This document shows positions 26,268-34,477 of a DNA stretch of 50,652 bases, piece after piece. The notes beneath the pieces are model-generated. The model had not been told where the DNA came from, did not search any database, and worked only from the letters and a program-made list of their open reading frames with translations. Source of the stretch: an uncultured Burkholderiales bacterium (GTDB lineage Bacteria; Pseudomonadota; Gammaproteobacteria; Burkholderiales; Burkholderiaceae_C); NCBI GenBank assembly GCA_943908475.1, contig CALTTG010000026.1, positions 1 to 50,652 on the forward strand. The letters run 5' to 3'. A program made the translations under genes and the position numbers. Each line of letters begins with the position of its first letter. The stretch's first letter is position 1.

Positions 26268-27236
26268 ATGAACAAATTCTCTCGCGCACTTGCCGCCGTT
26301 GCAGCTGTTGGCCTGAGCCACACTGCGGCGTACGCATCCCCTGTCACGCTGAACACAGGCGTCGACTACAACGGCGACGGCTCGACGCAAACTTCTGCGG
26401 CCAACAGCTTGGGCTTCACTGGCTCGCTGTCGACCAGCGTGTTCATCGGCAACCCCTTGGCCGCTGGCACCACCGTCATCACCACCAACAACAGCACGGT
26501 GCTGAACGCCAACGGCTTTGCGACAACGGCCACCACGAACATCCTGGGCGGTGCCTTGGACACTCCGGCCTCGGACAACAAGCCCAAGAGCGCCTCACGC
26601 GCTCAGCTGAACATTGACGACGTGAACTCTGACGTCGACCCCTTCGACTACAACGGGTTTGTCAACGGCGTCAACCCCGCCACAGCCTACAACGCGTCAC
26701 TGGGTGGTTCCAGCTGGGCCCTGACCTATGACTATGTGCTGAATGGCAAGGTCAACAGCAACGGCTTCATTGACTACACATCGGGTTCGTTCAACATCTT
26801 TTACAACGCCAAGGACGCCGGCGGCAGCGCCGTGACGCTCAAAGTGCTGGAACTGGATTTGTTCACCGCATCGAATCAGGTCAACAACCTGCCGCTGTCA
26901 GGCAAACTTGATTTCGGTTTCTTGACCAGCCTCAGCGCGGCCGATCAAACTTTCGTGAAGAACTTCTGGCAAGACGCTCAACCCGGCGGCACCAGCTTTT
27001 ACGACAAGTGGATGGCAGATCCGGTTGCCATCACTTGGTACATGAACACCAACGAAAACCCCGCAAAGATCAAGGTTGATCAGCTGTTCACCGGAAAGCC
27101 CGAGAGCAGCAACATCTTCCGCCAGACTGCTTGGAATGGTGAGTTTTCGTTCAATGTGCCCGAGCCAGGTTCGATCGCCTTGGTGGGCTTGGCCCTGACC
27201 GGTCTGGCTTTTGCCAGCCGTCGCAAGAAGGCCTGA
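26268..27236 (+). CDS. PEP-CTERM sorting domain-containing protein (exosortase substrate)
   Basis: 322 residues. A signal peptide (about 1-24, ending AAYA) is followed by a secreted domain rich in Asn, Thr, Ser and Gly, with no cysteine at all. DYNGDG near residue 32 looks like a calcium-loop sequence. The C-terminus is a complete sorting signal: VPEPGS, a hydrophobic helix (IALVGLALTGLAFA) and the basic tail SRRKK. Exosortase A should cleave at the PEP motif and release or attach the protein to the glycan matrix. The body resembles no family I can name. It has its own sigma-54 promoter and terminator, so it is regulated apart from the operon. Confidence 0.95.
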   Translation: MNKFSRALAAVAAVGLSHTAAYASPVTLNTGVDYNGDGSTQTSAANSLGFTGSLSTSVFIGNPLAAGTTVITTNNSTVLNANGFATTATTNILGGALDTPASDNKPKSASRAQLNIDDVNSDVDPFDYNGFVNGVNPATAYNASLGGSSWALTYDYVLNGKVNSNGFIDYTSGSFNIFYNAKDAGGSAVTLKVLELDLFTASNQVNNLPLSGKLDFGFLTSLSAADQTFVKNFWQDAQPGGTSFYDKWMADPVAITWYMNTNENPAKIKVDQLFTGKPESSNIFRQTAWNGEFSFNVPEPGSIALVGLALTGLAFASRRKKA

Positions 27237-27254
27237 ACCGTCACTCCTTGATTG

Positions 27255-27279
27255 AAAAGCCCGCTTCGGCGGGCTTTTT
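27255..27279 (+). terminator. rho-independent terminator after the PEP-CTERM gene
   Basis: AGCCCGC, loop TTCG, GCGGGCT followed by a T-run (27275-27279), and preceded by AAAA, so the hairpin can be extended by A-T pairs. It lies 18 bp after the stop codon. The tetraloop and seven-pair GC-rich stem make it a strong terminator, possibly also acting on leftward reading because of the flanking A-run. Confidence 0.92.
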
Positions 27280-27289
27280 CGTTGCTACG

Positions 27290-27793
27290 ATGCGCCGCAT
27301 GCATCAAATTCTTTTCGTCTGCATGGGCAACCTCTGTCGCTCACCCATGGCAGAAGCGGTGTTTTCTCTGGCCTTGGCACAGCGGGGAATGGATCACTTG
27401 ATCGCTGTTTCCTCGGCAGGCACCTCTGCGCACCACCAGGGCGAACCTGCTGACCCGCGGGCTATGAAGGTTGCCACAGCGCGTGGATACGATCGCATAC
27501 GCGCCAACCGGGCCAGATTCATCACGGAGTCAATGGTGGCCAATGCAGACATCGTCCTCACCATGGACAGCCACAACCTTCGGGAACTGAAGCGTAGATT
27601 CCGCCCCCAATATCACGGGAAAATGCACATGCTTCTTCCGTATGCGGGCGTGACCACCGCCGCCGAAGTCCCTGACCCCTATTTCGGGTCAGAACAAGGC
27701 TTCATCAATGTGCTCACATTGCTGGAGGCAAGCACGGAGGGTGTTTTGAAGAGAGTCAACAGCCTGCCAACATCTGTTCAAGATCCGAAGTAA
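27290..27793 (+). CDS. low-molecular-weight protein-tyrosine phosphatase
   Basis: 167 residues. The P-loop is CMGNLCRS (Cys11 nucleophile, Arg17), and the general acid is Asp129 in DPYFGS, both complete. Family members (Wzb, Etp) dephosphorylate BY-kinases of polysaccharide export. The only BY-kinase in the window is at 22687, so it is the likely substrate (inference). Starts at ATG 27290 or 27299 are both possible. The gene begins 11 bp after a terminator, so it either relies on read-through or has a promoter within the terminator region. Its end overlaps the converging epimerase gene by 16 bp. Confidence 0.92.
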   Translation: MRRMHQILFVCMGNLCRSPMAEAVFSLALAQRGMDHLIAVSSAGTSAHHQGEPADPRAMKVATARGYDRIRANRARFITESMVANADIVLTMDSHNLRELKRRFRPQYHGKMHMLLPYAGVTTAAEVPDPYFGSEQGFINVLTLLEASTEGVLKRVNSLPTSVQDPK

Positions 27794-28794
27794 TTGCGGT
27801 ACCAAGCCACGAACCGCTCAACCCCTTCTTGCACCGAGGTCGTGGGGTGCACGCCCGTCCAAGCCTCCAGCCTGCCCGTATCGGCAAACGTGGCAACCAC
27901 ATCGCCCGGCTGAATGGGCTGGAAGTCTTTGACGGCCTCGCGGCCGATGGAGCGCTCCAGCGCGCCGATGAAATCCATCAACGCCACCGGCTCGCTGTGG
28001 CCAATGTTGAACACCCGGTACGGCGCCCATGATGACGAAGGATTGGGCCGACTGCGGTCAAAGCCTTCATCGGGCGTGGGCACACGGTCCAGCGTGGCCA
28101 CCACCCCCTCGACGATGTCATCGATGTAGGTGAAATCGCGGCGCATCTGTCCGTGGTTGAACACCTTGATGGGCTCACCGGCCAAGATCGCTCGGGTGAA
28201 CAACATGGGGGCCATGTCCGGGCGGCCCCACGGGCCATACACCGTGAAAAAGCGCAACCCCGTGGTGGGCAAACCATACAAGTGGCTGTAGGTGTGGGCC
28301 ATCAACTCGTTGGCCTTCTTCGTGGCGGCGTAGAGGCTGACCGGGTGGTCCACCGGATCGGTCTCGGCAAACGGCATATTCACATTGCCGCCATAGACGC
28401 TGGAGCTGCTGGCATACACCAAGTGCGCCACGCCGTGGTGGCGACACCCCTCCAGAATGTTCACAAACCCCACCAAGTTGGACTGCGCATACGCCCCCGG
28501 GTTCTGCAGCGAGTAACGCACCCCCGCCTGAGCCGCCAGGTGAACCACACGATCGAACCTTTCGCGCTCGAACAACGCATTCAGGGCGGGCGCATCGGCC
28601 ACATCCATTGGCTCGAAGCGAAACTGCGACGCGTCAGGCCGAGCAGCCAACAGCGCCAGCCGATCGCGCTTGAGCTGCGGGTCGTAGTAGTCGTTGAGGT
28701 TGTCGATGCCCACCACGTGGTCGCCGCGAGCCATCAGTGCCGCGGCAGTGTGCATGCCAATGAAGCCGGCAGCGCCGGTGAGGAGGATTTTCAT
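27778..28794 (-). CDS. NAD-dependent epimerase, UDP-glucuronate 4-epimerase-like
   Basis: 338 residues, extended short-chain dehydrogenase fold. GAAGFIG (7-13) binds NAD, and SSSSVYGG with YAATKK gives Ser132, Tyr155 and Lys159 as catalytic residues. The sequence GIDNLNDYYDPQLKRDRL is characteristic of UDP-GlcA 4-epimerases, which make UDP-galacturonate for capsule or lipopolysaccharide. The ATG at 28792-28794 has an A/T-rich upstream stretch and matches the family start; the frame upstream of it has no family similarity. It is transcribed against both neighbours and is probably a single-gene unit. Confidence 0.9.
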   Translation of the reverse strand: MKILLTGAAGFIGMHTAAALMARGDHVVGIDNLNDYYDPQLKRDRLALLAARPDASQFRFEPMDVADAPALNALFERERFDRVVHLAAQAGVRYSLQNPGAYAQSNLVGFVNILEGCRHHGVAHLVYASSSSVYGGNVNMPFAETDPVDHPVSLYAATKKANELMAHTYSHLYGLPTTGLRFFTVYGPWGRPDMAPMLFTRAILAGEPIKVFNHGQMRRDFTYIDDIVEGVVATLDRVPTPDEGFDRSRPNPSSSWAPYRVFNIGHSEPVALMDFIGALERSIGREAVKDFQPIQPGDVVATFADTGRLEAWTGVHPTTSVQEGVERFVAWYRNYFGS

Positions 28795-28890
28795 ACCTAA
28801 AATGTAGCAACATTGCCCGCACGCTACCGTGCACAACGATGCCTTCGCTAGAGAGGCGCATCATCGACCATGCCCTAAGTCGAGCACAAC

Positions 28891-30270
28891 ATGACGAACT
28901 GCCTAAAGAGTGACCGTCGGATGATTCTCGACCTCGTCGAAGAAGCGATCAAAAAATCTGTCAGTGCAAGAACTGCAAATAAGGATACGATACAACAAAA
29001 AATCAAAAAAGAAGGGGAAAGCTTTACAAAAAACGCATTAAAAAATATTTTGGGAGCAAACAGGATTGCTCTGATTTCTGAAGAAATTAGATGGAATAAA
29101 GTTCAGAATCAGTTCAAAACAAAAACATATTCTCCCCAAAAAAATCTCGACGAAATAAAAAAAACCACCAAAAAACCATCAAAGCGACCGAAAGCAATTC
29201 TGTTCGGCCTTTACTGGTTAAAAACTGGCGGAGCGGAAAAATTTGCGATCGAGTGCATTTTAGAAGCAGCAAAGAAAAATATATGCATTGTTTTCACCGA
29301 CCATCAATCCGAAGACAATACAGCCCTTAGCTGCCAGCCAAATGTTATTTTGGTCAAATGGTTAGAAAAAGAAGATCGGCATCGATTCATAGCCACGCTA
29401 TTTAACGAAATAAATTTCAAGATCATACATGTGCATCACAACGAAACACTGTACAACCTGATCAAGTATGCAAAGGAAATCAACCCGCACACGATAACAA
29501 TCGACTCACTGCACATCGTTGAAGCTGAGGACGGTGGATTCCCAAGAAAATCTGGATTACTCACCCAGTATTTCGACTACCACCACGTCATCAGCAAGGG
29601 ATTACGAAAATATCTTGAAGAAACGTACCAGAGACGCGAAAAAGTATTGCAGCTAGGATTGAGCGATTATCATCCCCCTCCTGAAATCCCGAACATTCTC
29701 AAATCCTCCAAGAAACAGATTCAGATCGCTTTTGTTGGAAGAATGGAGCGACAGAAGAGGCCTCGCTTATTTTTGCTTTGCGCCGCGAAGATTGTAGAAA
29801 AGTCTAGCTCAATTGATCGAGAGATATTATTTTGCATGCTGGGCGAAGGCAGTCAGCTACAAAAAACAAAACAACTAGCCAGCGCAAACAAAAATTTAAA
29901 AATTAAATTCCTACCAAGCGATGCAAACGTACGGGATGTGCTTAAAAACTCGGATTTTTTGCTGATGCCATCCGAGAATGAGGGCGTACCCCTGGTTGCA
30001 TTCGAGGCCTTGACCTGCGGCTGCATTCCTGTGCTGTCAGATGTTGGGGCGTGCAACGAAGTGAGTTCGGCCGTTATTCCCGCCTCACCAAGAAAATTTG
30101 TCGACGAAGCAACCAAGATTATAAAAAAAATGGTTTCGGACGAAGACTTCACGTTACGGCACTGGGACTCATCCTGCAAAAAAATGCGCGAACTCGGGAC
30201 CTTAGAAGATTGCATTTCAAAGTTATCAGAAATCTACAACGTGGAAATTGCTGATGAAAAAATCAGTTGA
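28891..30270 (+). CDS. glycosyltransferase family 4 protein in an AT-rich island
   Basis: 459 residues. The first 95 or so are Lys-rich with no recognised fold. The GT-B enzyme begins near 105 (AILFGLYWLKTGGAEKFAIE) and has the donor-domain motifs IAFVGRMERQKRPRLF and SENEGVPLVAFEALTCGCIP. Base composition is far lower in GC than the flanks (bases 29041-29100 contain 18 G or C of 60), with A-runs of eight at 29157 and 30123, which points to horizontal transfer. The ATG at 28891 is used; a later ATG at 28921 is possible, neither with a clear ribosome-binding site. It overlaps the next gene by 17 bp. Confidence 0.82.
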   Translation: MTNCLKSDRRMILDLVEEAIKKSVSARTANKDTIQQKIKKEGESFTKNALKNILGANRIALISEEIRWNKVQNQFKTKTYSPQKNLDEIKKTTKKPSKRPKAILFGLYWLKTGGAEKFAIECILEAAKKNICIVFTDHQSEDNTALSCQPNVILVKWLEKEDRHRFIATLFNEINFKIIHVHHNETLYNLIKYAKEINPHTITIDSLHIVEAEDGGFPRKSGLLTQYFDYHHVISKGLRKYLEETYQRREKVLQLGLSDYHPPPEIPNILKSSKKQIQIAFVGRMERQKRPRLFLLCAAKIVEKSSSIDREILFCMLGEGSQLQKTKQLASANKNLKIKFLPSDANVRDVLKNSDFLLMPSENEGVPLVAFEALTCGCIPVLSDVGACNEVSSAVIPASPRKFVDEATKIIKKMVSDEDFTLRHWDSSCKKMRELGTLEDCISKLSEIYNVEIADEKIS

Positions 30271-32362
30271 AACAGGTTTTGCTGACATCTCCCTCATTGT
30301 CAACATCCACAGAGAGTCAAAATACATTGCTCGCACCTTCAGGTCACTGAGCGACGCGATTCACCACGCACACTTGGATGGAATTACATGCGAGGTGGTA
30401 CTAGTCCTCGATCGAAGTGATAATTCAACACGTCAAGCAGTTCTTACCTGGAAAGATTTGCTGCTGTGCAAAAAGACTATTGTGGAAGTTGACAATGGCT
30501 CTTTGGCTCTGTCCAGAATGAGCGGCTTGGCTGCGGCCAAGGGTCGGTACGTCAGCCTGCACGACGCAGATGACCTCGTTTCATACAACTACATCACAGA
30601 GAAATACAAAGCCTGCTCGGCTTCCGACAACGCCATCGTCTTACCCGAACTGATGATCAGCTTCGGTGCGAAAGAATGGATCACATTCTATTGTGGTGTA
30701 AACCCCAGGTTACTTGTCGATACGCACCCATATATCTCACAAATATTCTGCAAAAAAGAGGTGCTGAACTCGGCAATTTACCAGCACCCCAGATCGCAAG
30801 AACACCGGGCGTACGAAGACTGGCACATCAACACAATTCTAGTTGGCAAAGGGCACCATTTCATCAATGCGCCAGGCAGCGTTCTTTTTTACAGGCAGCG
30901 CCCTGACAGCATCATGAGCCAAGAAGCCGGACGGGCCGTAAAACGTATCATTGAGCCCAGCTGTTTTTTTGAGCCGTTTATTTTTCTTGAATCTTTAGCC
31001 AGATTTGATAGCTGGAAAATTAAATCGCCGATCACAGAGACCAGGGAGAGCATCAGCAAGAGATTGTCAACCCCAGCTTTCCATTTGACGGTGGACGCAG
31101 CAGCTCAAATTGAACCTCAAGTAGCAATAGATACGCACAAAATAAACGGTATCCACTCCTTTCTTGATACATCCCCATGCAGCGGCTTCATATACGAGAG
31201 CTTATGCAAAATCGCCAACGGCAAAAAATTCCCCTGGCAACATATTTTCATAGTTCCATCACTATGCGTTGGTGGAGGGGAAAAATTCCTCATCCAAGTT
31301 GCGCGATCAGTACACCACAACACTGGTAGCAGACCACTATTCATCACCACAGACGTGGTTGAGGACAATAGCTGGAAGCACAAAATCGACGATTTCTGCG
31401 ATCACATACACCTCGCGACCGCAGGGAAAAGCGCGAACAGCGACCAATTGATTGAGGCGCTGAGCAATGCATTGATCAGAGTTTCAGAGAACGCTGAAAA
31501 AAAAATTCACATCCATATCAAAACAGCACCGGACGGATATCAGCTTCAAAACTTGTGCGCACAATATTTACCCAAAAGAACATTTATCAACTACAGGTTT
31601 TCAGATGACCCCAATCGGGATACATTCCGTGAATCACTTAGCGCATTCACACTGAAGCAACTCGAAAAAAACATCGGCACAAACGTCATTATTTCAGATT
31701 ACAGAGGCATAAAAACTCGCGATGAGAGCTATTTTGGCCAGAAGATTGATGACTATTTCCCCATCAAGGCCTACATTCAAGCACGCGACACGGCCACTCT
31801 AAAGCCCGCGAAAAAAAACAACAAATTGCTATGGATATCAAGGTTTTCGGAGCACAAGCGAGTATCGCTGCTCCCAAAACTAGCAAATTCGATGAGACTC
31901 AGCACTCCTGACGTCCATGTCGACTTGTACGCACCAAGCATAAAACCACATGAAGCGGCGGCAATATCCAAGCGGAACAAAAAATTCGTTTTCAAAGGGG
32001 TAGCATCCAGTTTCTCAGAGTTGGACACCGACCACTACGATGCATTGATTTACACAAGTCATCTGGATGGGATACCAAACGTGCTAATTGAATCCATGTC
32101 TAGTGGATTACCTGCTATTGCACCAGTCATCGGGGGCATCCCGGAGCTAATTTCAGATGGCGAAAATGGGTTTCTTGTCCATTCGGACAAGGATGACCTC
32201 ATAATGTGCGCTAGCTACATTGATGCAATCAGGCGCCTGTACAACTTGTCAGACACTGAGCGACTCACCTTGAGACTGAATGCAATAGATTTCATCACCA
32301 AAAATCACTCTGAAGAATCTCACAGGAAAGCCATTCATGAAATATTTGACTCCAGAGAATGA
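30254..32362 (+). CDS. two-domain glycosyltransferase (GT2-GT4 fusion)
   Basis: 702 residues. The N-terminal GT-A domain (about 10-240) has ISLIVNIHRESKYIARTF and the DxD region YVSLHDADDLVS near 105. The C-terminal GT-B part (about 330-700) has IFIVPSLCVGGGEKFLIQ, LLWISRFSEHKRVS and the donor motif LDGIPNVLIESMSSGLPAI. Two sugar transfers by one polypeptide are likely, as in some O-chain synthesis enzymes. The ATG at 30254 lies within the end of the preceding gene; a TTG two codons earlier is less likely. AT-rich like its neighbours. Sugars unknown. Confidence 0.82.
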   Translation: MKKSVETGFADISLIVNIHRESKYIARTFRSLSDAIHHAHLDGITCEVVLVLDRSDNSTRQAVLTWKDLLLCKKTIVEVDNGSLALSRMSGLAAAKGRYVSLHDADDLVSYNYITEKYKACSASDNAIVLPELMISFGAKEWITFYCGVNPRLLVDTHPYISQIFCKKEVLNSAIYQHPRSQEHRAYEDWHINTILVGKGHHFINAPGSVLFYRQRPDSIMSQEAGRAVKRIIEPSCFFEPFIFLESLARFDSWKIKSPITETRESISKRLSTPAFHLTVDAAAQIEPQVAIDTHKINGIHSFLDTSPCSGFIYESLCKIANGKKFPWQHIFIVPSLCVGGGEKFLIQVARSVHHNTGSRPLFITTDVVEDNSWKHKIDDFCDHIHLATAGKSANSDQLIEALSNALIRVSENAEKKIHIHIKTAPDGYQLQNLCAQYLPKRTFINYRFSDDPNRDTFRESLSAFTLKQLEKNIGTNVIISDYRGIKTRDESYFGQKIDDYFPIKAYIQARDTATLKPAKKNNKLLWISRFSEHKRVSLLPKLANSMRLSTPDVHVDLYAPSIKPHEAAAISKRNKKFVFKGVASSFSELDTDHYDALIYTSHLDGIPNVLIESMSSGLPAIAPVIGGIPELISDGENGFLVHSDKDDLIMCASYIDAIRRLYNLSDTERLTLRLNAIDFITKNHSEESHRKAIHEIFDSRE

Positions 32363-33341
32363 GGAGCGCCTGAGCTTCTCAGACGAAGCCAGTTACTCGA
32401 ACTCGGAAATGGCCGAGCACTTCACTCGATATGCAACGGCATATCTAGCCTGCCAGAACAAGCGAGTTCTAGACTTTTCTTGTGGCGAAGGATATGGGTC
32501 CTATCTCTTGAAGAAATGGGGCGCGGCACGGGTGGTCGGCATCGACATTTCAGATGCCGCGATTGCCTCGGCGAGTCAAAAATTCTCTTCAGATTCGGTG
32601 CAATTTATCCAGGCATCGGCTGAAGAAGCTGTAGAAAAAACGAATGGTGAACGGTTTGATCTCATCGTATCCTTCGAAACGATTGAGCATGTCCCAAACC
32701 CAACAGCAATGCTACAGGCCATCAAGTCATTGTTATCGGACGATGGCAGTGTGATCTTGTCATGCCCAAACGACTTAGCATTCCCTGGTATTGATAACCC
32801 GTTCCACCTCAAAAAATACACGTTCCAGGAGTTCAAAAATCTCTGCGAATCAGTTTTGGGAAAAGCCTCTTCTTGGAGGTTCGGCAGTCCAGTGATGGGA
32901 CATTGTGTAGCGCCAGCGAGCGTGAATAAAATAGGTATTACACGTCTGGACATCTTAAAAACCCAACATGACGCCTTTTCAAAAATCTTTTACGCCCCAG
33001 GACAGGCGTACTCCTTATCGAGCCCTGAAAAGTGCTCGTATTACATCGGGACTTGGGGCAGCGACGTTGATTTTAACCCCGCAACAATCCAAGCAATTTC
33101 ACTCTGGAGTTCAGTTGAACCATGGCGTTACATTGATGATTTGCGGCAAAAAATTCAGCGACTGGAGGATGAACTGAATCGGCAAGCGAAAGAAGCCGCG
33201 AGCTATCGAACGATCATTGAAGATAAACTTGGAAGCGAAGCAATCAGAGGGGCTACCCCCTTCAGTCGACTTGTGTTTGAATCCAAATGGGATCGTCGGA
33301 TGAAGAAGTGGAAAAACAGCGTCAAGAAGCGTCTGAAGTAA
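32337..33341 (+). CDS. class I SAM-dependent methyltransferase with C-terminal coiled coil
   Basis: 334 residues. Motif I is VLDFSCGEGYGSYLL (about 44-58), the acidic end of strand 2 is VVGIDISD, and the post-II region is FDLIVSFETIEHV. These mark a methyltransferase-11-type Rossmann enzyme. Near 265-295 a heptad-like stretch (LRQKIQRLEDELNRQAKEA) suggests a coiled coil, as in O-chain-terminating methyltransferases such as WbdD that measure chain length. That parallel is inference. It overlaps the GT2-GT4 gene by 26 bp and ends 16 bp before glf. Confidence 0.85.
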   Translation: MKYLTPENEERLSFSDEASYSNSEMAEHFTRYATAYLACQNKRVLDFSCGEGYGSYLLKKWGAARVVGIDISDAAIASASQKFSSDSVQFIQASAEEAVEKTNGERFDLIVSFETIEHVPNPTAMLQAIKSLLSDDGSVILSCPNDLAFPGIDNPFHLKKYTFQEFKNLCESVLGKASSWRFGSPVMGHCVAPASVNKIGITRLDILKTQHDAFSKIFYAPGQAYSLSSPEKCSYYIGTWGSDVDFNPATIQAISLWSSVEPWRYIDDLRQKIQRLEDELNRQAKEAASYRTIIEDKLGSEAIRGATPFSRLVFESKWDRRMKKWKNSVKKRLK

Positions 33342-33357
33342 TTTTTTGAGATATCCC

Positions 33358-34452
33358 ATGCAATTCCTCATCGTCGGAGCCGGCTTCGCCGGCAGCGTCT
33401 GCGCACGCGAACTGGCCGAAGCTGGCCACTCTGTCTTGGTCGTTGACAAGCGCCCCCACATCGGTGGCAACGCCTTTGACAAGGTCGATAAGCATGGCGT
33501 GCTGATCCACCCCTACGGCCCGCACATCTTCCACACCAACAGCAAGCGCGTCTTCGAATACCTCTCGCAGTTCACCGACTGGCGCTTTTATGAGCACCGT
33601 GTGCTGGCGAAAGTGGGCGAGCAACTGGTGCCCATTCCCATCAACCGCACCACCATCAACACCCTGTACGGCCTGAACCTGTCCGAAGAAGAAGTACCTG
33701 GCTACCTGGAGTCGGTGCGGGTCCCGAAGGACACCATCAAGACCAGCGAGGACGTGGTGCTCAACAGCGTGGGCCACGACTTGTGCGACAAGTTTTTCCG
33801 GGGGTACACGCGCAAGCAATGGGGCCTGGACCTGTCCGAGCTGTCGGCTGGCGTGGCCGCACGCATCCCCACGCGCACCAACGATGACGATCGCTATTTC
33901 TCCGACACATTCCAGTTCATGCCGAACGAGGGCTACACCAAGATGTTCGAGCGCATGCTCGATCATCCGAACATCGAGGTTCGGCTGAGCACCGATTACA
34001 AAGACGTTCGCGCCAGCATGCCCGACGCTCACGTGGTCTACACCGGACCGATCGACGCCTACTTCGACCACTGCCATGGCAAGCTGCCCTACCGCAGCTT
34101 GGAGTTCGTCCATGAGCATCTCAAGCAAGCCGAGCCCTATCAGCAAGTCGGCACGGTGAACTACCCCAACGATCACGCCTACACACGCATCACCGAGTTC
34201 AGCCATCTGACTGGTCAAAGCTGCGAGGGCACCTCGATCGTCAAAGAATTCCCCACGGCAGAAGGCGACCCGTTCTACCCGATTCCTCGGCCCGAAAACG
34301 AGGCGTTGTTCAAGAAGTACGAGGCGATGGCACAAGCGGCCCAGGGTGTGACCTTCGTGGGGCGTTTGGCACAATACCGCTACTACAACATGGACCAGAT
34401 CGTGGCCACCGCATTGAAGGCATCGGAAGAGCTGATCGATCAGATGTCCTGA
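33358..34452 (+). CDS. glf: UDP-galactopyranose mutase
   Basis: 364 residues, full family length. It converts UDP-Galp to UDP-Galf in the cytoplasm with reduced FAD. FLIVGAGFAGSVCAREL (3-19) is the FAD motif. HIGGNAFD, GPHIFHTNS and the C-terminal VGRLAQYRYYNMDQIV are the expected substrate-site blocks, including the conserved Arg and Tyr. The ATG at 33358 is chosen over a TTG four codons upstream. GC content returns to the level of the flanks at this gene, so the AT-rich island ends just before it. Its presence indicates galactofuranose in the glycan. Confidence 0.95.
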   Translation: MQFLIVGAGFAGSVCARELAEAGHSVLVVDKRPHIGGNAFDKVDKHGVLIHPYGPHIFHTNSKRVFEYLSQFTDWRFYEHRVLAKVGEQLVPIPINRTTINTLYGLNLSEEEVPGYLESVRVPKDTIKTSEDVVLNSVGHDLCDKFFRGYTRKQWGLDLSELSAGVAARIPTRTNDDDRYFSDTFQFMPNEGYTKMFERMLDHPNIEVRLSTDYKDVRASMPDAHVVYTGPIDAYFDHCHGKLPYRSLEFVHEHLKQAEPYQQVGTVNYPNDHAYTRITEFSHLTGQSCEGTSIVKEFPTAEGDPFYPIPRPENEALFKKYEAMAQAAQGVTFVGRLAQYRYYNMDQIVATALKASEELIDQMS

Positions 34453-34477
34453 CCTCAGTGGCCAGCCCCTAAGCCTC

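Noticed and set aside
28795..28890. Promoters for the epimerase gene and the AT-rich glycosyltransferase gene
   Set aside because: TACATT near 28,800 could be a -10 element but lies too close to the ATG and has no matching -35; nothing else stands out.
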